Origin: an uncultured Rickettsiales bacterium
Lineage (GTDB): Bacteria > Pseudomonadota > Alphaproteobacteria > Rickettsiales > UBA998
Length of the DNA: 19,005 nucleotides
Reading direction: 5' to 3'
Assembly: GCA_937982385.1 (NCBI GenBank)
Contig: CALJMC010000099.1
Coordinates: 1 to 19,005, forward strand
Made by a program: the position numbers and the translations under genes. Positions 13,873 to 19,005 of the stretch are shown one piece after another (position 1 is the first letter of the stretch; each line of letters opens with the position of its first letter). Below the pieces are notes generated by a model. It was not told where the DNA came from, did not search any database, and was given only the letters and a program-made list of their open reading frames with translations.

Positions 13873-14982
13873 ATGTATCTGAGTAATGCACAACGTGTGG
13901 TGATTAAAATTGGCTCTTCCCTTTTGGTGGGGGCGGATGGTGCTGTGCGTGCTGCATGGCTCAAAACCTTCGCTTCAGACATTGCCGCACTGCGTGCCGA
14001 GGGCAAAGAAGTGTTAGTCGTCTCCTCTGGTGCCGTGGGTTTGGGGCGAGCTGTGTTGCGTTTCAAGAACGATACAAACTTGAAGCTTGCAGAAAAGCAA
14101 GCGGCTGCGGCATGTGGTCAGATCGCATTGATTGACGCATGGAAAGATGCGCTGAATGCGCATAATATTCCGACTGCGCAAATGCTACTGACATTAGGCG
14201 ACAGTGAGCATCGCAAACGTTACCTCAATGCGCGGGCAACCTTGAATACGCTCTTAGCCAAGGGTGCTGTACCAATTATCAATGAGAATGATACGGTGGC
14301 AACGGCAGAACTCCGCGTGGGCGATAATGACCGCTTAGCAGCGAGAGTAGCGCAGATGGCCGGTGCGGATGTGTTGCTGATGTTCTCCGACGTGGATGGG
14401 CTGTATGATGCTAATCCTGCGAAGAATGTTGATGCGAAGCGTTTTGACAAGGTAGAAGACATAACGGATGACATACGCAGCTATGCGTCAGGGAGTGGGT
14501 CTAATGTCGGCACAGGCGGTATGGTCACCAAGCTCGATGCCGCAGAGATTGCGATGGGTGCAGGTTGTCATATGGTGATTGCCTCAGGCACGCAGCAGCA
14601 TCCAATAAAACGCATTGCAGATGGCGGTGCAGGTACATGGTTTATTGCAAAGGAATCCGCGGCAACGGCACGCAAAGCGTGGATTGCTGGCGCACTAAAC
14701 ACGCTGGGGACATTCACGGTGGATGATGGTGCAGCTTCCGCCCTCACTAAGGGTAATAGCTTGCTGTCCGCTGGTGTTGTGGCATGTGACGGTGTGTTTG
14801 ACCGTGGCGACGCGATAGTGATTCTCGATAGTAAGGGCATCAAAATAGCGCACGGATTGGCGGCTTATAGTGCTGATGATAGCACGCGCATACTAGGCAA
14901 AAAAAGCGACCAGATTGAAGCTATACTCGGCTATCATGCCGGCGATACTCTCATTCATCGCGACGACTTGGTATTGTTGTAA
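13873..14982 (+). CDS. proB: Glutamate 5-kinase
   Basis: First enzyme of proline synthesis. It phosphorylates glutamate and is normally feedback-inhibited by proline. The 369-residue form has the amino-acid kinase domain (VVIKIGSSLL near 9-18, VVSSGAVGLGRAVL, PIINENDTVATAELRVGDND, LLMFSDVDGLYDANP, GTGGMVTKLDAAEIAMGAG) and a C-terminal PUA domain from about residue 270 (TVDDGAASALTKGNSLLSAGV, IKIAHGLAAYSAD). The start is set at ATG 13873, which gives the family-typical N-terminus. A longer in-frame GTG at 13825 lies inside the terminator stem and is unlikely. The ribosome binding site is weak (ATGGAAA). The usual obg gene upstream is missing here; the Tad-type block stands in its place. Confidence 0.96.
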   Translation: MYLSNAQRVVIKIGSSLLVGADGAVRAAWLKTFASDIAALRAEGKEVLVVSSGAVGLGRAVLRFKNDTNLKLAEKQAAAACGQIALIDAWKDALNAHNIPTAQMLLTLGDSEHRKRYLNARATLNTLLAKGAVPIINENDTVATAELRVGDNDRLAARVAQMAGADVLLMFSDVDGLYDANPAKNVDAKRFDKVEDITDDIRSYASGSGSNVGTGGMVTKLDAAEIAMGAGCHMVIASGTQQHPIKRIADGGAGTWFIAKESAATARKAWIAGALNTLGTFTVDDGAASALTKGNSLLSAGVVACDGVFDRGDAIVILDSKGIKIAHGLAAYSADDSTRILGKKSDQIEAILGYHAGDTLIHRDDLVLL

Positions 14983-15002
14983 GTCCACTTTTAGTGTATG
15001 AT
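14974..15002 (+). promoter_or_regulatory. Possible internal promoter ahead of proA
   Basis: TTGTTG at 14974-14979 and TATGAT at 14997-15002 are separated by 17 bases. The -35 lies in the last codons of proB. The -10 matches five of six consensus bases and the -35 three of six. Transcription would begin about 20 bases before proA, leaving room for its AAGGAG ribosome binding site. Confidence 0.38.
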
Positions 15003-15026
15003 ACGGCGCAGAATAAGGAGAAAAAA

Positions 15027-16307
15027 ATGCAGGCAGCAATGGCAGAGACAGAAAATGTAAAGCAGATGATGGCGGAGATGGGTGCCTATGCCCGTGCGGC
15101 GGCAACCGAGCTTTCAGAAGCCTCTGAAGAGCAGAAGAATGACGCGCTGCGTGCAGCGGGTGATGCTATGATGGTGCATAAAAGTGCGATTAAAGATGCC
15201 AATGCTCTCGATATGGCGTTTGCCCGTGAGAAGGGCTTGAGCGGGGCGATGCTCGATCGTTTAGCGCTGGATGATGCGCGTATTGACGCGATGGCGGATG
15301 GCTTGCGTGCAATTGCAGCACTCGGTGATCCGGTGGGGCATATTTTGAAGGAATGGGATCGACCAAATGGTTTGAGAATGCAACGTGTCTCTGTGCCGCT
15401 CGGTGTGATTGGTATCATTTATGAATCCCGTCCCAATGTGACAGCAGATGCGGGTGCGCTGTGTTTGAAATCAGGTAATGCAGTGATTCTGCGTGGTGGA
15501 TCGGAAAGTTTGCATTCGTCCACGGCAATCGTCGATGCATTGCATGATGGTCTTCGTGTCGCAGGCATTACGGTTGATGCAATTCAACTCATTCCCACAC
15601 GTGATCGCGATGCGGTGGGTGAAATGCTGCGTATGTCTGGTACGATTGATGTGATTATTCCGCGTGGCGGGCTCGGATTAACCAAGCGCGTGGCGGAGGA
15701 AAGCCGAGTGCCGACCTTGCTGCATTTGGATGGTAATTGTCATACGTATATTCATAAATCCGCTGATGTGCAGATGGCACTGGATGTGGTGAAAAATGCG
15801 AAGTTGCGCCGTACAGCTATTTGCGGTGCGACAGAATCTCTCGTGATGGATGCGACTATTGCACCGGCGTTCTTGCCAAAGCTTGCCGATATGCTGTTGG
15901 CAGAAGGCTGTGAAGTGCGTGGCGGGGCGAAAGCATGTGCGTTGGAACCGCGCTTAACGCCTGCGGACGAATCCGATTGGGCAGAAGAATATCTTGATAA
16001 GATCGTGTCGGTGAAATTGGTGGATGGACTGGAGCAAGCGATTGCCCATGTGAATCGCTATAGTTCGCATCATACTGATGCGATTATTGCTGCCGATGAG
16101 GATGCGGCGGTGGAATATCTGGCACGGGTCGATAGTGCGATTGTGATGCATAATGCGTCGACACAATTTGCAGATGGTGGAGAATTTGGTTTTGGTGCTG
16201 AGATTGGTATTGCAACAGGAAGGCTGCATGCGCGTGGCCCCGTTGGTGTTGAGCAGCTCGTGACCTATAAATATGTCGTGCGTGGCGATGGTCATGTCCG
16301 AGCGTAA
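15027..16307 (+). CDS. proA: Gamma-glutamyl phosphate reductase
   Basis: Second step of proline synthesis. It reduces gamma-glutamyl phosphate to glutamate semialdehyde with NADPH. The 426-residue product begins at ATG 15027 after a strong AAGGAG; a longer in-frame ATG at 14994 is poorly placed. Landmarks are the N-terminal helical region, VPLGVIGIIYESRPNVTADAG, LCLKSGNAVILRGGSE, VDVIIPRGG-type sequence (TIDVIIPRGGLGLT), HLDGNCHTYIH, and the catalytic Cys266 in RRTAICGATESLV. Later come HHTDAII and FGFGAEIGIATGRLHARGPVG, the ProA signature. It is 44 bases after proB and its 3' end overlaps nadD, so the genes likely form one operon. Confidence 0.97.
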   Translation: MQAAMAETENVKQMMAEMGAYARAAATELSEASEEQKNDALRAAGDAMMVHKSAIKDANALDMAFAREKGLSGAMLDRLALDDARIDAMADGLRAIAALGDPVGHILKEWDRPNGLRMQRVSVPLGVIGIIYESRPNVTADAGALCLKSGNAVILRGGSESLHSSTAIVDALHDGLRVAGITVDAIQLIPTRDRDAVGEMLRMSGTIDVIIPRGGLGLTKRVAEESRVPTLLHLDGNCHTYIHKSADVQMALDVVKNAKLRRTAICGATESLVMDATIAPAFLPKLADMLLAEGCEVRGGAKACALEPRLTPADESDWAEEYLDKIVSVKLVDGLEQAIAHVNRYSSHHTDAIIAADEDAAVEYLARVDSAIVMHNASTQFADGGEFGFGAEIGIATGRLHARGPVGVEQLVTYKYVVRGDGHVRA

Positions 16308-16890
16308 ACGTGTTATACTCCTCGGGGGATCATTTAATCCTGCGCATGCGGGGCATATCCATATTAGCCTGCAAGCGATGCAAGCACTTGGTGCACATGA
16401 AGTGTGGTGGCTGCTTTCACCGCATAACCCTCTCAAAGAAAAATCAGATATTGCAGATTACGAACTGCGCTATGGGCATGCGGTTTCGCTGACAGACGGG
16501 TTGCCGATTCATATTTCACGTTTTGAGAAAGAGCATCAATTACAATATAGCGCAGACACGATTTGCGCGTTAAAAAGCACCTATGACCATGAATTCATAT
16601 GGCTAATCGGCTCCGATAATCTGCTGAATTTTCATCAATGGAAAGAATGGAAGAGCATTACTGAGCTGCTGCCAATAGCGGTCTATGACCGTGCGCCACA
16701 TGTTGAAGAGTCGCTAAAAAGTGAGGCTGCACAGTATTTATTAGCGTATAGAATGTCGCCCGACATTGCTAGAAAACAATCGCTTAACATGCCTGCGTTT
16801 ATTCCCCTTAGATTGCAGATGCACCCAGAGTCTGGCACCCGCCTTAGGAAAAAGCTTGGAAAATCAACATTTTTAGCGCATAATAATTAG
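16294..16890 (+). CDS. nadD: Nicotinate-nucleotide adenylyltransferase
   Basis: Makes nicotinate adenine dinucleotide from nicotinate mononucleotide and ATP in NAD synthesis. The 198-residue protein starts MSERKRVILLGGSFNPAHAG, with the nucleotidyltransferase HxGH motif, followed by LLSPHNPLKEK, the central FIWLIGSDNL, the QWKEW motif of NadD, and PESGTRLRKKL, the counterpart of the SSTxxR signature. Three in-frame ATGs compete (16273, 16288, 16294), all inside the end of proA. The last gives the family-typical N-terminus and is used here; none has a strong ribosome binding site, which points to translational coupling with proA. The proA-nadD-rsfS-rlmH order is conserved in alphaproteobacteria. 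Confidence 0.95.
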   Translation: MSERKRVILLGGSFNPAHAGHIHISLQAMQALGAHEVWWLLSPHNPLKEKSDIADYELRYGHAVSLTDGLPIHISRFEKEHQLQYSADTICALKSTYDHEFIWLIGSDNLLNFHQWKEWKSITELLPIAVYDRAPHVEESLKSEAAQYLLAYRMSPDIARKQSLNMPAFIPLRLQMHPESGTRLRKKLGKSTFLAHNN

Positions 16891-16907
16891 AAGGATACGA
16901 GGACAGC

Positions 16908-16955
16908 ATGTTCGAGTTAACCTTGAACGTTACGACGTGGCTTAGCCGTGCGTAG
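16908..16955 (+). CDS. Short leader ORF between nadD and rsfS (15 codons)
   Basis: ATG 16908 has a good ribosome binding site (CGAGG, five bases before the ATG). It encodes MFELTLNVTTWLSRA and stops at 16953-16955. That stop lies within the 5' arm of the following hairpin (16945-16976), so ribosomes on the leader would open the hairpin. The peptide is not rich in any one amino acid, so classic attenuation is not indicated. It may be real or chance; the strong ribosome binding site and its position are the only support. Confidence 0.35.
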   Translation: MFELTLNVTTWLSRA

Positions 16956-16976
16956 GTCGGAAGACCGTCGCGGGGC
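16910..16976 (+). promoter_or_regulatory. Two consecutive RNA hairpins in the rsfS leader
   Basis: The first hairpin is GTTCGAG(16910-16916)/CTTGAAC(16922-16928) with loop TTAAC, seven pairs including one G-U. The second spans 16945-16976: GCC/GGC at the base, a mismatch, a G-U and GCG/CGC, a 2x2 internal loop, then GGTC/GACC closed by GGAA, a GNRA tetraloop. There is no T-run, so it is not a terminator. A structured leader element controlling rsfS, or a small processed RNA, would fit. Confidence 0.5.
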
Positions 16977-17007
16977 AATGAAGATAACCAACCTTGGAGA
17001 CTGACTT

Positions 17008-17385
17008 ATTACATCCTATATCAATGATTTAAATGACCCTAAACAAGTATGTGAATTCATAGTAGCAGAGCTTGATGATGATAAAGCTGAAGAGATTGTA
17101 TCTGTCAATCTGGCGGGTAAAACCAGTATTGCTGATTATATGGTGATCGCGAGTGGTATGTCGCAACGTCACGTTGGCGCGCTGGCTGAGAAGCTATCGC
17201 ATGCCCTTAAAGAACAGGGTCTAGAGGTCGGAGCAATTGAAGGTAAAGATCAGTGCGAATGGGTGCTGCTTGATACGGGTGATGTGATTGTGCATCTCTT
17301 CCGCCCCGAAGCTCGCGAGCATTATAACCTGGAGAAATTATGGTCTGTTCCCTCACCTGAGTTGGTGAGTGAGGACACGGTTTAG
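17008..17385 (+). CDS. rsfS: Ribosomal silencing factor RsfS, probable AUU start
   Basis: RsfS binds ribosomal protein L14 and blocks subunit joining when nutrients are scarce. The frame encodes the full domain: ELDDDKAEEIVSVNLAGK, then TSIADYMVIASGMSQRHV, GLEVGAIEGKDQCEWVLLD, and DVIVHLFRPEAREHYNLEKL. The first in-frame ATG, at 17140, would discard the conserved LDDDKAEEIV region, so translation must begin earlier. The frame is open back to a TGA at 17002-17004 and offers no ATG, GTG or TTG between. ATT at 17008 stands seven bases after GGAGA (16996-17000) and gives a normal 125-residue protein. AUU initiation is known for infC. The C-terminal end overlaps the convergent protease gene by three or four bases. 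Family call firm; start inferred. Confidence 0.88.
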   Translation: MTSYINDLNDPKQVCEFIVAELDDDKAEEIVSVNLAGKTSIADYMVIASGMSQRHVGALAEKLSHALKEQGLEVGAIEGKDQCEWVLLDTGDVIVHLFRPEAREHYNLEKLWSVPSPELVSEDTV

Positions 17386-18227
17386 CGTTCACAGAACACT
17401 TTCACAACCTGTTGATTCTTTCGCATATTGCGGCTGATGCTTTTATAGCTTAGTTCGTTTATGTAAGCGTTGGGCTGTCGGGCTAGGCCTCGATGCAGTT
17501 TATGTTCCTTCAAAAAGCGCATCATTGCATCCAGCGGTACGGTGCTTGAGCTTCCTAGAAACCGTTTGGATTTATTGAGCCCTGCTGCATTAATTCCCAC
17601 TACGGCGCCTTGACGGTTAATCACAGGGCCACCACTCAGCCCTTGATTAGCATCGCTCACCGTATTGCGTTTTTTGATCGCCCAGCGATCCATCTCATAG
17701 CGTATTTTTCCTGTGCTAAAGTCCTGCTCTGCCAACACTTTCCGTTCAAATGTCAGCGCCACTTCGCCATGCTCGCCCTTTGGGTAGCCTATGATGAACC
17801 CTAAATCATCTTTCATCAGTTTTTTATAGGATTTCCCTAAGGCAAGTGGCTGCGTTGGTTTGTTTGAGATATCACTCTCGGTCACGAGTAAGGCTGCATC
17901 CGATTTGGAATCAATCGCCATCAATTTGGCCGGGACATAACGCGACTTCGTCACGTTTTTGGTGCGCCTACTGGTGAGGGTTGTGGCATGTTGCGAGTAT
18001 AGATAGATGGCGTTGCAATCATCCACCACATGCCGTGCTGTCATCCAGACATGCTTCGAATTAATGAGGAACGCTGTGCCCCCGGTATTCTGTCCTGGTT
18101 TATGCTGTGCGGCCGGAATTCGGACATCAATAGGTTTGCTGTTTGCAGCGTGCAGGTGTGATGCCAGTAAAAGGCTCGCACACGATAGTGCGAGTGCATG
18201 AAAGAACGATGAATATGTCTGCCTCAA
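17382..18227 (-). CDS. Exported trypsin-like serine protease
   Basis: A periplasmic chymotrypsin-fold protease of about 281 residues. The preferred start is TTG 18227 (read on the minus strand), six bases after AAGGGG. It leads directly into the signal peptide RQTYSSFFHALALSCASLLL, cut near HAANS. A longer ATG frame from 18302 would place a TATAAT promoter sequence inside the gene. The triad is visible: His66 in WMTARHVVDD, Asp110 in SKSDAALL, Ser198 in NQGLSGGPVI. No PDZ domain follows, unlike DegP. The C-terminal 40 residues are basic (RQPNAYINELSYKSISRN...) and end FCER. It interrupts the usual rsfS-rlmH pair in opposite orientation, which suggests an insertion in this lineage. Substrates are unknown. 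Confidence 0.83.
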   Translation of the reverse strand: MRQTYSSFFHALALSCASLLLASHLHAANSKPIDVRIPAAQHKPGQNTGGTAFLINSKHVWMTARHVVDDCNAIYLYSQHATTLTSRRTKNVTKSRYVPAKLMAIDSKSDAALLVTESDISNKPTQPLALGKSYKKLMKDDLGFIIGYPKGEHGEVALTFERKVLAEQDFSTGKIRYEMDRWAIKKRNTVSDANQGLSGGPVINRQGAVVGINAAGLNKSKRFLGSSSTVPLDAMMRFLKEHKLHRGLARQPNAYINELSYKSISRNMRKNQQVVKVFCER

Positions 18228-18249
18228 AAAGAACCCCTTATTTTGGGTT

Positions 18250-18255
18250 ATTATA
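18250..18255 (-). promoter_or_regulatory. -10 box of the protease gene
   Basis: TATAAT on the minus strand, about 23 bases before the proposed TTG start, leaves room for the AAGGGG ribosome binding site at 18234-18239. The -35 region is poor. Its position supports the shorter protein start. Confidence 0.45.
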
Positions 18256-18330
18256 GCATAGTTGGAGGTGTGAGTACAGCCGGTGAGATTGGGTGTGGTC
18301 AATGACTAGTGCATGCTGTAGGTTGTAACT

Positions 18331-18795
18331 ATGAATATCCTCCTTATATCCGTGGGAAAATGGAAAAAATCGCCAGAAAGAGACCTGTTTGAGCATTATG
18401 CTGGGCGGATGTCGTGGCAGCTTGAGCTGAAAGAAATCGAGAGCAAAGAACTGCATGATAAGGCGAAGCAAAAGCGCGAAGAAGCAGATAAAATCCTCAA
18501 AGCGGCGAGTGCTTTTAATGCCCATCATATCATCGCGTTGGATGAGCGCGGAAAAACAATGTCGAGCCGAGATCTAGCAACCCTGTTCGGTCGGTGGCAG
18601 GATGAAGGCTCACCAAAAGTTGCTATCATCATAGGTGGCCATGCAGGCTTGGATGCGTCTGTGCGCGAGAAAGCTAGTCGTACCCTTTCTTTCGGTTCGA
18701 TGACATGGCCACATTTGCTGGTGCGTCCGCTCATAGCTGAACAACTATACCGCTCTCAGTGTATTTTATCGGGTCATCCTTATCATAGAGATTAG
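18331..18795 (+). CDS. rlmH: 23S rRNA (pseudouridine1915-N3)-methyltransferase RlmH
   Basis: SPOUT-class methyltransferase that modifies pseudouridine 1915 in helix 69 of assembled 70S ribosomes. At 154 residues it is almost the same length as the E. coli enzyme. It shows the N-terminal MNILLISVGKWK, the strand IIALDERGKTMSSRDLA, the trefoil-knot SAM-binding VAIIIGGHAGLD, and the hallmark end SGHPYHRD. The ATG at 18331 has only a weak site (TGTAGG) upstream. It is divergent from the protease gene, so the roughly 100 bases between the two starts must hold both promoters. It is followed after 56 bases by a PhoU-like gene with its own promoter. Confidence 0.96.
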   Translation: MNILLISVGKWKKSPERDLFEHYAGRMSWQLELKEIESKELHDKAKQKREEADKILKAASAFNAHHIIALDERGKTMSSRDLATLFGRWQDEGSPKVAIIIGGHAGLDASVREKASRTLSFGSMTWPHLLVRPLIAEQLYRSQCILSGHPYHRD

Positions 18796-18801
18796 AACTA
18801 T

Positions 18802-18840
18802 TTGCATGAAGATGTCCCTATGCGTATAATGTAGGGACAT
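18802..18840 (+). promoter_or_regulatory. Promoter of the phoU-like gene overlapped by a perfect 9-bp inverted repeat
   Basis: TTGCAT at 18802-18807 and TATAAT at 18825-18830 are separated by the ideal 17 bases. ATGTCCCTA at 18812-18820 and TAGGGACAT at 18832-18840 form a perfect inverted repeat with an 11-base centre that contains the -10 box. The right arm covers the expected transcription start near 18837. The geometry is that of a repressor operator rather than an RNA hairpin, since the left arm lies upstream of the start. It does not resemble the direct-repeat PhoB box. Confidence 0.7.
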
Positions 18841-18851
18841 AGGAGAAATAC

Positions 18852-19005
18852 ATGGCTGCGACAAGACAACATACACTTTCAACATTTGATGAAAAACTCA
18901 CCGAACTCGCTGATAAGATGGTCGAGATGGGCGCCGCTGTGCGCGTATCTGTCGAGCTGGCGGGTAAAGCGTTGGTGAAGCCAGAAGAAGAAGTACTCAA
19001 AGCAG
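18852..19005 (+). CDS. PhoU-like protein, 5' part (cut by window edge)
   Basis: The first 51 codons are in the window: an N-terminus of the type HTLSTFDEKLTELADKMVEM followed by GAAVRVSVELAGKALVKP. This matches the first helices of PhoU, the two-bundle helical protein that restrains PstSCAB and PhoR signalling (the family consensus is H..S.FD.EL..L...i..Mg..ae..). The ATG at 18852 has AGGAGA five bases upstream. A strong promoter with an overlapping inverted repeat precedes it, so it need not depend on rlmH. The phoR, pst or phoB genes that often flank phoU would lie outside the window if present. With so short a fragment the call is probable, not certain. Confidence 0.7.
   Translation, partial: MAATRQHTLSTFDEKLTELADKMVEMGAAVRVSVELAGKALVKPEEEVLKA

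Noticed and set aside
17350..17367. CTCACC/GGTGAG hairpin at the end of rsfS as a terminator
   Set aside because: It lies inside the coding sequence and no T-run follows. It may be incidental.
16978..17385. rsfS starting at ATG 16978 with readthrough of an in-frame TGA
   Set aside because: TGA is an ordinary stop in this genome (rlmN and the second TadE-like gene end in it), no selenocysteine-type element is evident, and ATT 17008 has a better placed ribosome binding site.
18812..18840. Inverted repeat before phoU as the rlmH terminator
   Set aside because: No T-run follows the right arm, and the core contains a well-spaced -10 box, so an operator is the better reading.
1..19005. tRNA or rRNA genes, CRISPR arrays, insertion sequences
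   Set aside because: None recognised on reading. No cloverleaf-like CCA-ended sequence, spaced direct repeats or transposase-like frame was seen; a dedicated RNA-gene scan was not possible.

Overview
The window reads as a chromosomal segment of a moderate-GC alphaproteobacterium. The evidence is a set of gene neighbourhoods typical of that class: ybjN next to proC, an IalB-family periplasmic protein, and proB-proA-nadD-rsfS-rlmH. A Micavibrio-like or Rhodospirillales-like lineage would fit, but the genus cannot be fixed from sequence alone. UGA is used as an ordinary stop (rlmN and the second TadE-like gene end in it). Genes are tightly packed, with 1-4 nt stop/start overlaps and two convergent pairs whose 3' ends overlap.

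Layout. (1) 1-791, minus strand: the 5' part of pgsA (phospholipid synthesis), cut by the window edge, and a PrmA-like methyltransferase domain without the usual N-terminal half. (2) 792-1103: no gene, but a cluster of short GC-rich hairpins, a likely promoter and a leader hairpin. (3) 1104-4649, plus strand: ybjN, proC, an orphan winged-helix regulator with a degenerate receiver, an IalB-family protein and rlmN, nearly all abutting. (4) 4717-6439, plus strand: a four-gene cassette that looks metal-related: a small exported Cys/His/Met-rich protein, a predicted outer-membrane barrel, an exported HMA-domain protein (MerP-like) and a MerT-like membrane protein. No merA, merR or P-type ATPase is present. 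(5) 6417-7987, minus strand: a TAXI-type TRAP solute-binding protein without its membrane subunits, and an unknown single-pass membrane protein. (6) 8207-10974: astD-astB, two steps of the arginine succinyltransferase pathway. (7) 11066-13798: three Tad-pilus-type genes (two TadE-like, one TadG); the second TadE-like protein carries an unusual 76-residue tail with 14 cysteines. A strong bidirectional terminator closes this block. (8) 13873-17385: proB, proA, nadD, rsfS. With proC, the window carries the whole glutamate-to-proline route. (9) 17382-18227, minus strand: an exported trypsin-like protease set between rsfS and rlmH. (10) 18331-19005: rlmH and the 5' part of a PhoU-like gene.

The most unusual points are four. 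The nadD-rsfS spacer holds a short leader ORF, two hairpins and a second mini-ORF, ahead of an rsfS frame that has no ATG/GTG/TTG start in the right place and probably begins at AUU. A perfect 9-bp inverted repeat embraces the -10 box of the phoU-like promoter. The second TadE-like protein has the cysteine-rich tail. The metal-type cassette seems to be led by a leaderless transcript. No tRNA, rRNA, CRISPR array, insertion sequence or transposase was recognised.
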